37,883 nucleotides of DNA from Mesorhizobium sp. LSHC420B00 (GTDB taxonomy: Bacteria > Pseudomonadota > Alphaproteobacteria > Rhizobiales > Rhizobiaceae). Every line of letters begins with the position of its first letter. Within the stretch, counting starts at the first letter, position 1. Position numbers and translations under genes: made by a program. The notes beneath the pieces were generated by a model, which was given only the letters and a program-made list of their open reading frames with translations, had not been told where the DNA came from and searched no databases. Positions 1-8,472 of this stretch are shown here, piece after piece. The stretch spans positions 1-37,883 of the forward strand of contig NZ_AYVY01000041.1 in NCBI RefSeq assembly GCF_000503055.1, in the 5' to 3' direction.

Positions 1-244
1 GCTCAACTGCCTCTCCAAAGAATCCTTTCTCAGCCTAAACTCAACCCCAAAATCGCCATATGCGATTCCCCTGCCACTTGGGGGAAGATCGGCAGTTGAA
101 TCGGCCGGCGCTTTTCTTGCCTCGTTGAGGGTTGGCCAGAACGGAGATGAGAGCCAATCTCCCCCTCAGAGGGGGAGATGTCCGGCAGGACAGAGGGGGG
201 TGGGCGGGAACTCATGCTTTCCAAGAAATACTTCTTGTCGGCCC
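1..244. other. Window edge, non-coding
   Basis: No gene is supported here. The short reading frames present run through a low-complexity CT/GA-rich stretch and the hairpin at 157-179. The segment lies downstream of the stop of pncB, which reads leftward on the minus strand, so the hairpin may lie in its 3' untranslated region. Nothing else is recognisable. Confidence 0.6.
157..208. repeat. Intergenic hairpin repeat, copy 1
   Basis: Perfect 10-base arms (ATCTCCCCCT at 157-166 and its complement at 170-179) enclose a 3-base loop, followed by a G-rich tail with a TCCGGCAGGACAGAGGG-like segment to about 208. Elements of the same build (CTCCCC-type hairpin followed by a GGCAGG or CGGGAC segment) recur at about 12258, 15004-15118 and 20888-21086. 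It resembles the intergenic mosaic repeats of rhizobia. It could also act as a hairpin 3' of pncB, although no T-run follows. Confidence 0.6.
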
Positions 245-1549
245 TCACACCTTCACCAGCTGCTCCACGCGGTCCTTTTGGCCGAATATCCGCAGATAGC
301 GCTCGATCTCTTTCTCGTCGCCTGTCGACTTGGCCGGATTGTCGGAGAGCTTGACCGCCGGCCTGCCGTTGGCTTCGGTGACCTTGCAGACCAGCGAGAT
401 GGCGTCTAGCCGGTTGGTCTTGGTCGGCGCGCAGCCCTCGAAATCATTGGTCAGGTTGGTGCCCCAGCCGAAGGACATACGCACCTTGCCGCGGAAGTGG
501 CGGTAGGTCTCCTCGATGGTCTCGACCTCGAGCCCGTCGGAGAAGATGAGCAGCTTCTGCTTGGGGTCCTTGCCCTTTTCGCGCCACCAGGAAATGATCT
601 TCTCGCCGCCCTCGATCGGCGGCGCGCTGTCGGGGCGGAAGCCAGTCCAGTCGGCGACCCAGTCCGGCGCATCGCGCAGGAACGCCGCGGTGCCGAAGGT
701 GTCCGGCAGCACGATCAGAAGGTTGCCGCCGTAGTAGCGCTGCCAGTCCTGCAGCACCTTATAGGGCGACTGTTTCAATTCCTTTTCCGAATTGGTGAGC
801 GCGGCGAACACCATCGGCAGTTCATGCGCGTTGGTGCCGAGCGCTTCGAGGTCGTTGTCCATGGCAAGCAACACATTGGAGGTGCCGGTGAAGGCCTCGC
901 CGATGCCTTCCTTCAACGCTTCGACGCACCAGCGCTGCCACAGGAAAGAATGACGGCGGCGGGTGCCGAAATCCGAGATGCGGATGCCGGGCAGCGCCTT
1001 CAGCCGCTCGGTCTTGGCCCACATCTTGGCCTTGGCGCGGGCATAGAGCACATCGAGCGCAAACGGCCCGAACGCCCGCATGGCCGCGCGAGATCGAAGT
1101 TCATTGATAATTGCCAGCGCCGGGATCTCCCACAGCGTCGTATACATCCACGGACCGCTGAAGGTGAGCTCGTATTGGCCGTCGCGCCTGGAAAGCTCGT
1201 ATTCGGGCAGCCGGAAATTTTCCAGCCAGGCGAGGAATTCCGGTTCGAAGATCTGCTTGCGGCCGTAGAAGGTGTTGCCGCCGAGCCAGATCATCTCTTT
1301 CTTCGAGAAGCGCAGCGTACGGGTATGGTCGAGCTGCTCGCGCAACTCTGCCTCGTCGATCTCCTCGGCAAGGCGGACCGAAGTGGTGCGGTTGATCAGC
1401 GAGAAAGTGGTATCGACCTTGGGATACATGCCCCAGATCATCTGCAGCATCAAAAGCTTGTAGAAATCGGTGTCCAGCAGGCTGCGGACGATCGGGTCGA
1501 GTTTCCAGGTGTGGTTGTAGACGCGCCGCGCTATATCGGTCTTTGCCAT
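245..1549 (-). CDS. pncB: Nicotinate phosphoribosyltransferase
   Basis: A 434-residue protein, normal length for bacterial PncB. It couples nicotinate to PRPP to form nicotinate mononucleotide in the Preiss-Handler NAD salvage pathway, in the cytoplasm. Visible family motifs are the early LLDTDFYKLLMLQ segment (about residues 24-36), ISDFGTRRRHSF (about 191-202), FTGTSNVLLA (about 220-229) and GTNAHELPM (about 238-246), whose His is at the position I recall as the phosphorylated histidine of the Salmonella enzyme. The phosphate-binding SFGWGTNLTND lies in the last quarter. The gene stands alone: the LysR gene upstream on the same strand ends 193 bases away, and a hairpin repeat lies downstream. 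No sign of damage. Confidence 0.95.
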   Translation of the reverse strand: MAKTDIARRVYNHTWKLDPIVRSLLDTDFYKLLMLQMIWGMYPKVDTTFSLINRTTSVRLAEEIDEAELREQLDHTRTLRFSKKEMIWLGGNTFYGRKQIFEPEFLAWLENFRLPEYELSRRDGQYELTFSGPWMYTTLWEIPALAIINELRSRAAMRAFGPFALDVLYARAKAKMWAKTERLKALPGIRISDFGTRRRHSFLWQRWCVEALKEGIGEAFTGTSNVLLAMDNDLEALGTNAHELPMVFAALTNSEKELKQSPYKVLQDWQRYYGGNLLIVLPDTFGTAAFLRDAPDWVADWTGFRPDSAPPIEGGEKIISWWREKGKDPKQKLLIFSDGLEVETIEETYRHFRGKVRMSFGWGTNLTNDFEGCAPTKTNRLDAISLVCKVTEANGRPAVKLSDNPAKSTGDEKEIERYLRIFGQKDRVEQLVKV

Positions 1550-1742
1550 CGCTCAATGCCGCCTTCGCTACTCGCTCTAGCTTTTGTTTAGCGCAATTCC
1601 GGATGGAAAACCGCTGCGCACTTTTCCTAGAATTGCTCCAAATGGCTCTTAGCATCGAATTTTTGAAAGCGCCTCCCGCTTTGCGGGCTGGCCCGACAAA
1701 AAGAAGCCCCTGCGGCAAGCGGCGCCCACGGCAGTTTCGGCC

Positions 1743-2717
1743 TCAGGATGCGGTCTTGGCGCCGACCACCTTGAGCGCTGGACGCTTGCGGCGAAAGCCG
1801 ATGCGGCCTGCCACCGGCGCGTCGGCGCGGCGATCGGCCTGCTCTTTCTCGGCAAACAGCCAGTCGATGAACAATTGCACGATCGGCGCCGACCGCATCT
1901 CGTTGCGGCAGACGACGTAGAAATCGTCGACGGCCGGCACGGAAAGGCTGAATGGCGCGACAAGCAGACCCCTGGCGAGCAGTCCGCTTGCCGTCACCGT
2001 GTCGCCGAGCGCCACGCCATGGCCGTGGACTGCGGCCTCGGTCGCCATGCGCGCGTCGCCGAGATGGTGGCGGCGGCCGCGCTCCAGGTCCAGCGCATCG
2101 GCGGCGGCCAGCCAGGTGTGCCATTCGCGGCCGTCGTCGCCATGCAGGAAGACGTGATCGGCGAGGTCGCGGACGGTGCGGATCGGGCGGTTGTTGATCA
2201 GCGTCGGGCTGACCACCGGGAACAGTTCGAGACCCGACCATTTGCGCATCCAGCAATCGGTCCAGCTGCCGTCACCATAGTGCACGCAGACATCGATATG
2301 CGGTGCGCGGACGTCCTTGGCATCATTGGATGGGATCAGCGTCAGCCGGATATCCGGATATTGCGAAGTGAAGCTGCCCAGCCGCGGGATCATCCACAGC
2401 AATAGCAGCGCCGGCACGCAGGATACCGATAGCGCGCCGGTGCTGGCCGGCCGTGTCATGCGCTGCGTGGCGGCGGCAATGCCGTCGAAGGCTGTCGACA
2501 CCGCCGGCAGCAATTCGGCGCCGTGCGGCGTCAGCTTCACCCGCTGGCCGGCACGCTCGAACAGCTTGACGCCCAACGATTGCTCGAGCGCCTTGATCTG
2601 ATGGCTGATGGCACCGTGGGTGACGTTGAGCTCGGCCGCCGCCTTGGTCAGCGAGGCATGGCGCGCCGTCGCCTCGAAGGCGCGCAGCGGGTTGAGCGGT
2701 GGCAAACGCTTGGCCAT
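1743..2717 (-). CDS. LysR-family transcriptional regulator, GcvA-like
   Basis: A 324-residue DNA-binding regulator. The N-terminus carries the LysR winged helix-turn-helix (about residues 5-65: LNPLRAFEATARHASLTKAA, then VTHGAISHQIKALEQSLGVKLFER). A periplasmic-binding-like effector domain follows (about 95-300) with the GcvA-type pattern of two lobes. The C-terminal 25 residues are basic and beyond the usual fold. It is transcribed divergently from the agmatinase-like gene at 2899 across a 181-base gap holding a perfect palindrome with a T-N11-A core at 2732-2750, which is the standard arrangement for a LysR protein controlling itself and its neighbour. Control of the agmatinase and the ABC cassette is inferred from this layout. 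The inducer is unknown. Confidence 0.9.
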   Translation of the reverse strand: MAKRLPPLNPLRAFEATARHASLTKAAAELNVTHGAISHQIKALEQSLGVKLFERAGQRVKLTPHGAELLPAVSTAFDGIAAATQRMTRPASTGALSVSCVPALLLLWMIPRLGSFTSQYPDIRLTLIPSNDAKDVRAPHIDVCVHYGDGSWTDCWMRKWSGLELFPVVSPTLINNRPIRTVRDLADHVFLHGDDGREWHTWLAAADALDLERGRRHHLGDARMATEAAVHGHGVALGDTVTASGLLARGLLVAPFSLSVPAVDDFYVVCRNEMRSAPIVQLFIDWLFAEKEQADRRADAPVAGRIGFRRKRPALKVVGAKTAS

Positions 2718-2731
2718 TTGGAACCTAAGCT

Positions 2732-2750
2732 CTGTGAGATTTTCTCACAG
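2732..2750. promoter_or_regulatory. Candidate LysR operator in divergent promoter
   Basis: CTGTGAGA, a TTT spacer and TCTCACAG form a perfect 8-base inverted repeat 15 bases before the LysR start codon. Inside it, T2735 to A2747 is the T-N11-A pattern typical of LysR boxes. It sits between the regulator and the agmatinase-like gene. The role is inferred; the symmetry is seen directly. Confidence 0.55.
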
Positions 2751-2898
2751 CGAACACCCTAACAATATCAATTGATTTTTCAATGCAGCTACAGGACACT
2801 TTGCCCAAGCATTGCATCAAGACGTGAAATCTGCAGGCAGCCAACGGCTGCGGCTATCGAGGCCGCCGTCCGCGCTGCACCAGCCATGGAGGACCGAC

Positions 2899-3960
2899 AT
2901 GGGTTATGACCGTGGCAAGCTCGAAGCGCTGCGCCGCAAATACGGCGAGAGCCATGGCGGCGAAATGTTCGACCCGAAATTCCAGCGTGTCGCCGACAAG
3001 ATCTTCTCCAAGACCGGCACGCGGCTGGCGCCCTATTCCGGCATCCCGACCTTCCTCGCGGCGCCCTATCGTGAAATCGCCGCCGACAATCCGGATTTCG
3101 GCGATCTTCAGGTGGCGATGATCGGTGTGCCGATGGATCTGGGCGTCACCAACCGGCCGGGCGCCCGTTTCGGGCCAAGGGCGCTGCGCGCCATCGAGCG
3201 CATCGGCCCCTACAATCATGTGCTGGAATGCGCACCGACGCATGAGCTGAAAGTCGCCGACATTGGCGACGTGCCGTTCCAGAGCCGCTACCGGCTGGAG
3301 ACCAGCCATGACGACATCGAACGCCGCACCAACCAGATCGTCGACGCCGGCGTCCTGCCCTTGTCAGTCGGCGGCGACCATTCGATCAGCCACCCGATCC
3401 TGAAGGCTGTCGGCAAGAAGGCGCCGGTGGGCATGATCCATATCGACGCCCATTGCGATACCAGCGGCCTGTTCGACATGACCAAGTTCCACCATGGCGG
3501 GCCGTTCCGCAACGCGGTGCTGGACGGCGTGCTCGACCCGAGCCGCACCATCCAGATCGGCATTCGCGGCTCGGCCGAGTACCTTTGGGAGTTCACCTAT
3601 GAGTCCGGCATGACCGTGGTACATGCCGAAGAGGTGACCGGCCTCGGCATTCCCGCCATCATCGAGAAGGCGCGCAGGATAGTCGGCGACGGCCCGACCT
3701 ATGTCTCGTTCGACATAGACAGCGTCGATCCGGCCTTTGCGCCGGGCACCGGCACACCGGAAGTCGGCGGGCTGACGACGCGCGAAGTGCTCGAGCTGCT
3801 GCGCGGCCTGAAAGGCCTCAACATCGTCGGCGGCGACGTCGTCGAGGTGGCACCGCAGTACGACGCAACCACCAACACGGCGCATGCCGGCGCGCAGGTG
3901 CTGTTCGAGATCCTCAGCCTGATGGTCTTCAGCCCGGCAATCACCGGCAAGGCGGGCTGA
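2899..3960 (+). CDS. speB: Agmatinase-type ureohydrolase
   Basis: A 353-residue member of the arginase/agmatinase superfamily, which hydrolyses a guanidino compound to an amine plus urea at a two-metal centre. All six metal ligands are visible: H161 in GGDHS, D183, H185 and D187 in HIDAHCDT, and D272 and D274 in SFDIDSVDP. The GTGTPEVGGLTTRE substrate-loop segment follows. I chose the ATG at 2899 because GGAGG sits 6 bases upstream; an in-frame ATG at 2812 would add 29 residues without family character and without a good ribosome site. The N-terminal 65 residues before the core fit agmatinase or guanidinobutyrase-type enzymes better than arginase. The substrate (agmatine, 4-guanidinobutyrate or another guanidine) cannot be settled from sequence alone. 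It is followed by an amino-acid ABC importer that may bring in the substrate. Confidence 0.88.
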   Translation: MGYDRGKLEALRRKYGESHGGEMFDPKFQRVADKIFSKTGTRLAPYSGIPTFLAAPYREIAADNPDFGDLQVAMIGVPMDLGVTNRPGARFGPRALRAIERIGPYNHVLECAPTHELKVADIGDVPFQSRYRLETSHDDIERRTNQIVDAGVLPLSVGGDHSISHPILKAVGKKAPVGMIHIDAHCDTSGLFDMTKFHHGGPFRNAVLDGVLDPSRTIQIGIRGSAEYLWEFTYESGMTVVHAEEVTGLGIPAIIEKARRIVGDGPTYVSFDIDSVDPAFAPGTGTPEVGGLTTREVLELLRGLKGLNIVGGDVVEVAPQYDATTNTAHAGAQVLFEILSLMVFSPAITGKAG

Positions 3961-3967
3961 CGCGTTC

Positions 3968-4017
3968 GACCATGACCCCGAAAAAGTGGGAACCGTTTTT
4001 CGGAGACGATCATGGTC
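3968..4017. repeat. Nested palindromic element between speB and the ABC cassette
   Basis: Outer arms GACCATGA (3968-3975) and TCATGGTC (4010-4017) match perfectly. Inside them CCGAAAAA (3978-3985) pairs with TTTTTCGG (3996-4003) around a GTGGGAAC-type loop. I recall this CCGAAAA...TTTTCGG unit as a repeated intergenic palindrome of many Rhizobiales genomes. It could attenuate transcription between the ureohydrolase and the transporter genes. Confidence 0.7.
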
Positions 4018-4098
4018 CACTAGGGAATCCAAAGGCTACCGCCGCGCTGGAGCCGGCGGTTGCACTCAAACAAACAAGCTTCCAGCAGGGGAATAAAA

Positions 4099-4908
4099 AT
4101 GACACTTCACATGAAACTCAAATCATCCATCGCCGCCGTGCTGATGCTCGGTGCGGCCGGTCTTGGTTTCACCACCCAGGCCGTCAATGCCGACGCGATC
4201 GACGACATCGTCAAGGCCGGCGCCATCAATGTCGGCATCTTTTCCGATTTCCCGCCCTTCTCCTCGGCCAGCGCCGATATGAGCATCAAGGGCTACGACA
4301 TCGACGTGGCGCAATCCATCGCCGACCAGCTCAAGGTCAAGCTCAATCTGGTCAGCGTGACCGGGCAGAACCGCATTCCGTACCTGACCGACAAGCGCGT
4401 CGACCTGCTGATGAGCGTCGGCTATTCCAAGGAGCGTGAGCAGGTGATCGATTTCGCCGCCGCCTACGCGCCTTACTACATCGCCGTCATCGGCCCGGCA
4501 GCACTTGCGGTCAAAGGCAAGGAAGACCTTGCCGACAAGTCGATCGCCGTCAATCGCGGCACGCTGGAGGACACCTCGCTGACCGAGGCAGCACCCGCCT
4601 CGGCCGACATCCGCCGCTTCGACAACTACAATTCCGTCATCCAGGCCTTCATTTCGGGCCAGACCCAGCTGATGGTGGTCGGCAACGATGTCGGCGCCCA
4701 GGTGCTCGCCCGCCAGGAGGCGCTGAAGCCGGAACAGAAATTCCAGCTTCTCACCTCGCCATCGCATATCGGCCTCAACAAGAAGGAAGACCGCCTCAAG
4801 CAAGCGGTCAACGATGCGGTTGCCAAGATGCTGGCCGACGGCAAACTGGACGAAAGCTCGAAGGCCTGGCTGAAGACACCGCTCGATCCCGCCAATCTCA
4901 AGGATTGA
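4099..4908 (+). CDS. Amino-acid/polyamine-type ABC transporter substrate-binding protein
   Basis: A 269-residue periplasmic solute-binding protein of the SBP_bac_3 (family 3, polar amino acid) type. Residues 1 to about 31 form a signal peptide (basic start, hydrophobic AAVLMLGAAGLGF core, cleavage near ADA). The mature part has the typical family-3 opening, an INVGIFSDFPPFS strand and GYDIDVAQSIADQL, then LTDKRVDLLMSVGYSKEREQVIDFA. The ATG at 4099 is preferred because AGGGGA lies 6 bases upstream. Two permease genes follow directly, the first 6 bases downstream. The ligand is not readable; the agmatinase-like neighbour suggests a cationic guanidino or amino compound (inference). Confidence 0.9.
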   Translation: MTLHMKLKSSIAAVLMLGAAGLGFTTQAVNADAIDDIVKAGAINVGIFSDFPPFSSASADMSIKGYDIDVAQSIADQLKVKLNLVSVTGQNRIPYLTDKRVDLLMSVGYSKEREQVIDFAAAYAPYYIAVIGPAALAVKGKEDLADKSIAVNRGTLEDTSLTEAAPASADIRRFDNYNSVIQAFISGQTQLMVVGNDVGAQVLARQEALKPEQKFQLLTSPSHIGLNKKEDRLKQAVNDAVAKMLADGKLDESSKAWLKTPLDPANLKD

Positions 4909-4914
4909 CGGCCG

Positions 4915-5583
4915 GTGACCTATAGCCTCGACTTCGGCTGGCTTGCCGGGGCGACAGGGGCGATCGCGCGCGGCGCGGCCACGACGATCCTGTTGATCGC
5001 CGTGACCACGCTGGCGGGAACGTTGCTCAGCATCCTCGGCGCCGCAGGGCGGCGGAACGGCCCGCTGCTGCTCAAGCGGGCGATCGGCGTCTATGTCGAG
5101 GTGATCCGCAACACGCCGTTCCTGGTGCAGCTGTTCTTCATCTTCTTCGGGCTGCCAAGCATCGGCGTGAGGCTCGATCCCGTGCTGGCGGCCATGCTGG
5201 CGATGACGCTCAACATGGCGGCCTACACGATCGAGATCGTTGGCGCCGGACTCGACGCGGTGCCGCCCGGGCAGACGGAAGCGGCAATGGCGCTTGGGCT
5301 CAGGCCGCGCCAGGTCTTCATCAAGATCGTGCTGCCGCAGGCGCTCAAGGTGATCTATCCGGCGCTGACCAGCCAGATCGTCATCATGATGCTGGAATCC
5401 GCCGTGGTGTCGCAGATCGCGGTGCGCGAGCTGACCTACGAGGCCGACATGCTGCAGGCGCGCACGTTCCGGGCTTTCGAGACCTACTTCGTGGTGACGG
5501 TGGTCTATCTCATCCTGTCGATTGGGCTGCGCCGTCTGCTGATTGGCGGCGGACGCCGGCTTCTCGGAGCCGGCGTATCATGA
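4915..5583 (+). CDS. Polar amino-acid ABC transporter permease (HisM/GlnP type)
   Basis: A 222-residue inner-membrane permease with about five transmembrane helices. The family segment VIRNTPFLVQLFFIFFGLPSIG is near residues 63-84, and the cytoplasmic coupling (EAA) loop is near 122-141 (AALG-like EAAMALGLRPRQVF). It starts with GTG at 4915, 6 bases after the binding-protein stop, and ends by overlapping the next permease in an ATGA. The two permeases probably form a heterodimer. No ATP-binding subunit is encoded beside them. Confidence 0.9.
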   Translation: MTYSLDFGWLAGATGAIARGAATTILLIAVTTLAGTLLSILGAAGRRNGPLLLKRAIGVYVEVIRNTPFLVQLFFIFFGLPSIGVRLDPVLAAMLAMTLNMAAYTIEIVGAGLDAVPPGQTEAAMALGLRPRQVFIKIVLPQALKVIYPALTSQIVIMMLESAVVSQIAVRELTYEADMLQARTFRAFETYFVVTVVYLILSIGLRRLLIGGGRRLLGAGVS

Positions 5584-6227
5584 TCGAATTCACCTTCTGG
5601 GATATTCTGCGCAACCTGCTGCTGGCGGCGCGCTGGACGGTGCTGTTGTCGTTGGCTGCCTTTGTCGGCGGCGCCGTGGTCGGCATGATCGTGCTGTTCT
5701 TCCGGATCGCCAAGAATAAATGGGCGCGCCGGTTTGCCTCCGGCTACATCGCGCTTTTCCAGGGCACGCCGCTGCTGATGCAGCTCTTCCTGATGTTCTT
5801 CGGCTTGCCGATGCTGGGCCTGCGCATCGAGCCGTGGACCGCGGCGGTGCTTGGCCTGACCTTCTTTGCCAGCGCCTATCTCGCCGAGATCTGGCGCGGC
5901 GGCGTCGATGCGCTGCCGCGCGGCCAGTGGGACGCCGGCGCCAGCCTCGGCCTGCACTATCTGCAGGAACTCCGGCTGATCATCCTGCCGCAGGCGTTTT
6001 CGATCACCCGCGCCCCGACCGTCGGCTTCCTGGTGCAGCTGATCAAGTCGACCGCGCTGACCTCAATCATCGGTTTCGAGGAGCTGGTAAGGACATCCAA
6101 CGCGATCAACAATGCGACCTTCGAACCGTTCAAAGTCTATGGGCTGGTAGCGCTGATCTTCTTCGTCATGTGCTTTCCGCTGACGCAATATGCGCGCTCG
6201 CTGGAACAGCGGGCGGCGGCCCGCTGA
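5580..6227 (+). CDS. Polar amino-acid ABC transporter permease, second subunit
   Basis: A 215-residue inner-membrane permease of the same HisM/GlnP family as its upstream partner. It has the ALFQGTPLLMQLFLMFFGLP segment (about residues 57-76) and an EAA-type loop with WDAGASLGLHYLQELRLIILPQA (about 119-141). Its ATG overlaps the preceding stop (ATGA at 5580-5583), which indicates translational coupling. The operon ends here: the next gene, a MATE exporter, faces it from the other strand 16 bases away, and a paired ATPase is missing. Confidence 0.9.
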   Translation: MIEFTFWDILRNLLLAARWTVLLSLAAFVGGAVVGMIVLFFRIAKNKWARRFASGYIALFQGTPLLMQLFLMFFGLPMLGLRIEPWTAAVLGLTFFASAYLAEIWRGGVDALPRGQWDAGASLGLHYLQELRLIILPQAFSITRAPTVGFLVQLIKSTALTSIIGFEELVRTSNAINNATFEPFKVYGLVALIFFVMCFPLTQYARSLEQRAAAR

Positions 6228-6243
6228 GCGGGCGACCAGCAAT

Positions 6244-7647
6244 TCAACGCCCGAACACCAGCGGCGGCGCGATCCTGTCCCGCCGCAGCCAGCGTCCCAG
6301 CAGGAGCGCGGCGACCACCGCCAGCCCGGACGACAGGCCGATCCAGATGCCGACGCCGTTGAAGCCGAACCGGAAGGCGAGCAGCACGCCGAGCGGCAGG
6401 CCGATGCCCCAATAGCCGATCGCGGCATAGATCATCGGTACCTTGGTGTCGTGCAGACCGCGCAGCATGCCGCTGGCGACCGCCTGCGCACCGTCAAAAA
6501 CCTGGAACAGCGCGGCAAAGGCGAGGAACGACACGGCAAGCGCCACCACCTCGGCATTAGCCGGATTGCCCAGATCGATGAAGGCGCCGATCAAGAGATG
6601 CGGCCACAGGATCATCACTAGCCCCATTAGCGCCATGAAGGAGACACCGACGACATACGCGGTCCAGCCGGCCCGGCTGACACCTTCCGGATTGCCGGCG
6701 CCGTGGGCAAGTCCGACGCGCACCGTCACCGCCTGGTTGAGGCCGAGCGGCACCATGAAGGTGATCGAGGCGATCTGGATGGCGATCGCATGGGCGGCAA
6801 GCGAAGCCGCATCGATCAGACCCATGAGAAAGGCCGCCGCGTTGAAGATCGTCACCTCGAAGGCCAGCAGACCGGCGATGGGCAGGCCGAGCCGCAGCAG
6901 GCCCTTGAAGCGCGGCCAGTCGGCCCGCCAGAAGCGTCCGAACAGACGATAGCGCCGGAATTTCTTCTCAAGCATCACCACCGCCGCCATGCCGGCGAAC
7001 ATAAGCGTGCTGGACAGAGTGGTTGCAAGGCCGGAGCCGGCGATGCCCATCGATTGGATGCCGAGATTGCCGAACATGAACAGCCAGTTGAAAAAGGCGT
7101 TGCAGGCGACGGCAACGAAGACGATGATCAGTGCCCAGCCCGGCCGCTCCAGCGCCGAAATGAACGAGCGCAGGACGATGTAGCCGAAAAAGGGCAGCAC
7201 CGCCCATTCGAGCCAGCGCAGATAGATGCCGGCCTGATGCGCCAGCGCCGGTTCCTGACCCATGGCCAGCAACACGCTCTCGCCGTGCCAGAGAAAGACC
7301 CAGATCGGAATGCAAATGAGGATCGCCAGCCACAGGCCCTGGCGCACGGTGCGGCGCAGGTCGCGGACCGAGTGGCGGCGACGGCCGAGCTCGGTCGCCA
7401 TCATCGGCGAGGTCGCCAGCATCAGGCCAAGTCCAAAGATCAGCGGCATGAAGTAAAGGTTGGCACCAAGCGCACCGCTGGCCAGCGTGTCCGGCCCCAG
7501 CCGCCCCATCATCATGACGTCGATAGCGGTCATCGCGGTCTGACCGAGATTGGTCAGCACCATCGGCCAGGCGAGCGCCAGCATCGCCCTGATTTCCCGA
7601 CGCCAAAGGTTTTCCGGCGCGCGAGCGTCGGCTTCGATCGCAGACAT
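6244..7647 (-). CDS. MATE-family multidrug/metabolite efflux protein
   Basis: A 467-residue integral membrane protein, usual length for NorM-type MATE antiporters, which export cationic or amphipathic compounds in exchange for Na+ or H+. The two-bundle repeat is visible: MLALAWPMVLTNLGQTAM (about residues 23-40) opens the first half, and a matching LLRLGLPIAGLLAFEVTIFN segment (about 256-275) opens the second. About twelve hydrophobic helices can be drawn. GGCGG lies 5 bases before the ATG. It is convergent with the ABC permease and divergent from the phosphatase at 7880. The substrate is unknown. Confidence 0.92.
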   Translation of the reverse strand: MSAIEADARAPENLWRREIRAMLALAWPMVLTNLGQTAMTAIDVMMMGRLGPDTLASGALGANLYFMPLIFGLGLMLATSPMMATELGRRRHSVRDLRRTVRQGLWLAILICIPIWVFLWHGESVLLAMGQEPALAHQAGIYLRWLEWAVLPFFGYIVLRSFISALERPGWALIIVFVAVACNAFFNWLFMFGNLGIQSMGIAGSGLATTLSSTLMFAGMAAVVMLEKKFRRYRLFGRFWRADWPRFKGLLRLGLPIAGLLAFEVTIFNAAAFLMGLIDAASLAAHAIAIQIASITFMVPLGLNQAVTVRVGLAHGAGNPEGVSRAGWTAYVVGVSFMALMGLVMILWPHLLIGAFIDLGNPANAEVVALAVSFLAFAALFQVFDGAQAVASGMLRGLHDTKVPMIYAAIGYWGIGLPLGVLLAFRFGFNGVGIWIGLSSGLAVVAALLLGRWLRRDRIAPPLVFGR

Positions 7648-7879
7648 TTTTTCCGCCTATCCGATTGCGGCACGTCGGCAAGAGCCGGAAGCCGCGTCTC
7701 AGCGCGGAAAATGGCCAAGATCGGCCGGATTCCGCATTACGACGGGTTTGTCTATGAAATGGGCACCGGTGGCAAGAGGCTGACTTGCGGAAGGGTTAAG
7801 CCAGTCGGCTCAATGCAGGCTATTGGAGAGGCCATGGAAGCCGCTATGGTCACGGTGGATTCCTTTGAAAGGCAGCCTG

Positions 7880-8458
7880 ATGAGCGCGTTTCCCGAAATC
7901 TATCTGGTTCGGCATGGCGAGACGGAATGGAGTGCGTCCGGAAAACATACCGGCCGGACCGACATACCGCTGACGCCGGCCGGCGAGGACGCGGCAAGGC
8001 GGGTCACTGAGCGGCTAAAGGGTCTATCCTTCTCGGCGGTGTGGTCGAGCCCGTCGCAGCGCGCCTTCAACACCTGTGCGCTGGCCGGCTTCGGCTCGTC
8101 AGGCGTGAAGAAGGACGATCTGGCGGAGTGGGATTATGGTGCCTATGAGGGATTGACCACCAAGCAAATCCTCGCCGAGCGTCCCGGTTGGCGGCTCTTT
8201 CGCGACGGCTGCCCGCGCGGCGAGTCCGCCACGGATGTAGGCTCGAGGGCGGACCGGATCGTCAGCCAGTTGCTCGAGGCCAGCGGCAATGTCCTGGTCT
8301 TCTCAAGTTCGCATTTCCTGAGGGTGCTAGCCGCACGCTGGCTCGGCCTGCCACCGCAAGACGGCGCGCTTTTCGTGCTGGATACCGCCAGCGTAAGCGT
8401 GATCGGTTATGAGCACGGCCTTGACGAACCGGTCGTCCGGCGCTGGAACCAGAGATAG
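7880..8458 (+). CDS. Histidine phosphatase family protein (phosphoglycerate mutase-like)
   Basis: A 192-residue cytoplasmic member of the histidine phosphatase superfamily, which removes phosphate through a phospho-histidine. The RHG signature is at residues 11-13 (LVRHGETEW), R61 follows SSPSQRA, the acid E83 is in LAEWDYGAYEG, and the second His is H145 in FSSSHFLRVLA. The ATG at 7880 has AAAGG 7 bases upstream; an upstream in-frame ATG at 7823 would add a tail unlike the family. It is convergent with the FGGY kinase, 14 bases apart. The substrate is unknown; small sugar phosphates are possible given the neighbouring polyol genes. Confidence 0.85.
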   Translation: MSAFPEIYLVRHGETEWSASGKHTGRTDIPLTPAGEDAARRVTERLKGLSFSAVWSSPSQRAFNTCALAGFGSSGVKKDDLAEWDYGAYEGLTTKQILAERPGWRLFRDGCPRGESATDVGSRADRIVSQLLEASGNVLVFSSSHFLRVLAARWLGLPPQDGALFVLDTASVSVIGYEHGLDEPVVRRWNQR

Positions 8459-8472
8459 CCGCCGATCCCGAT

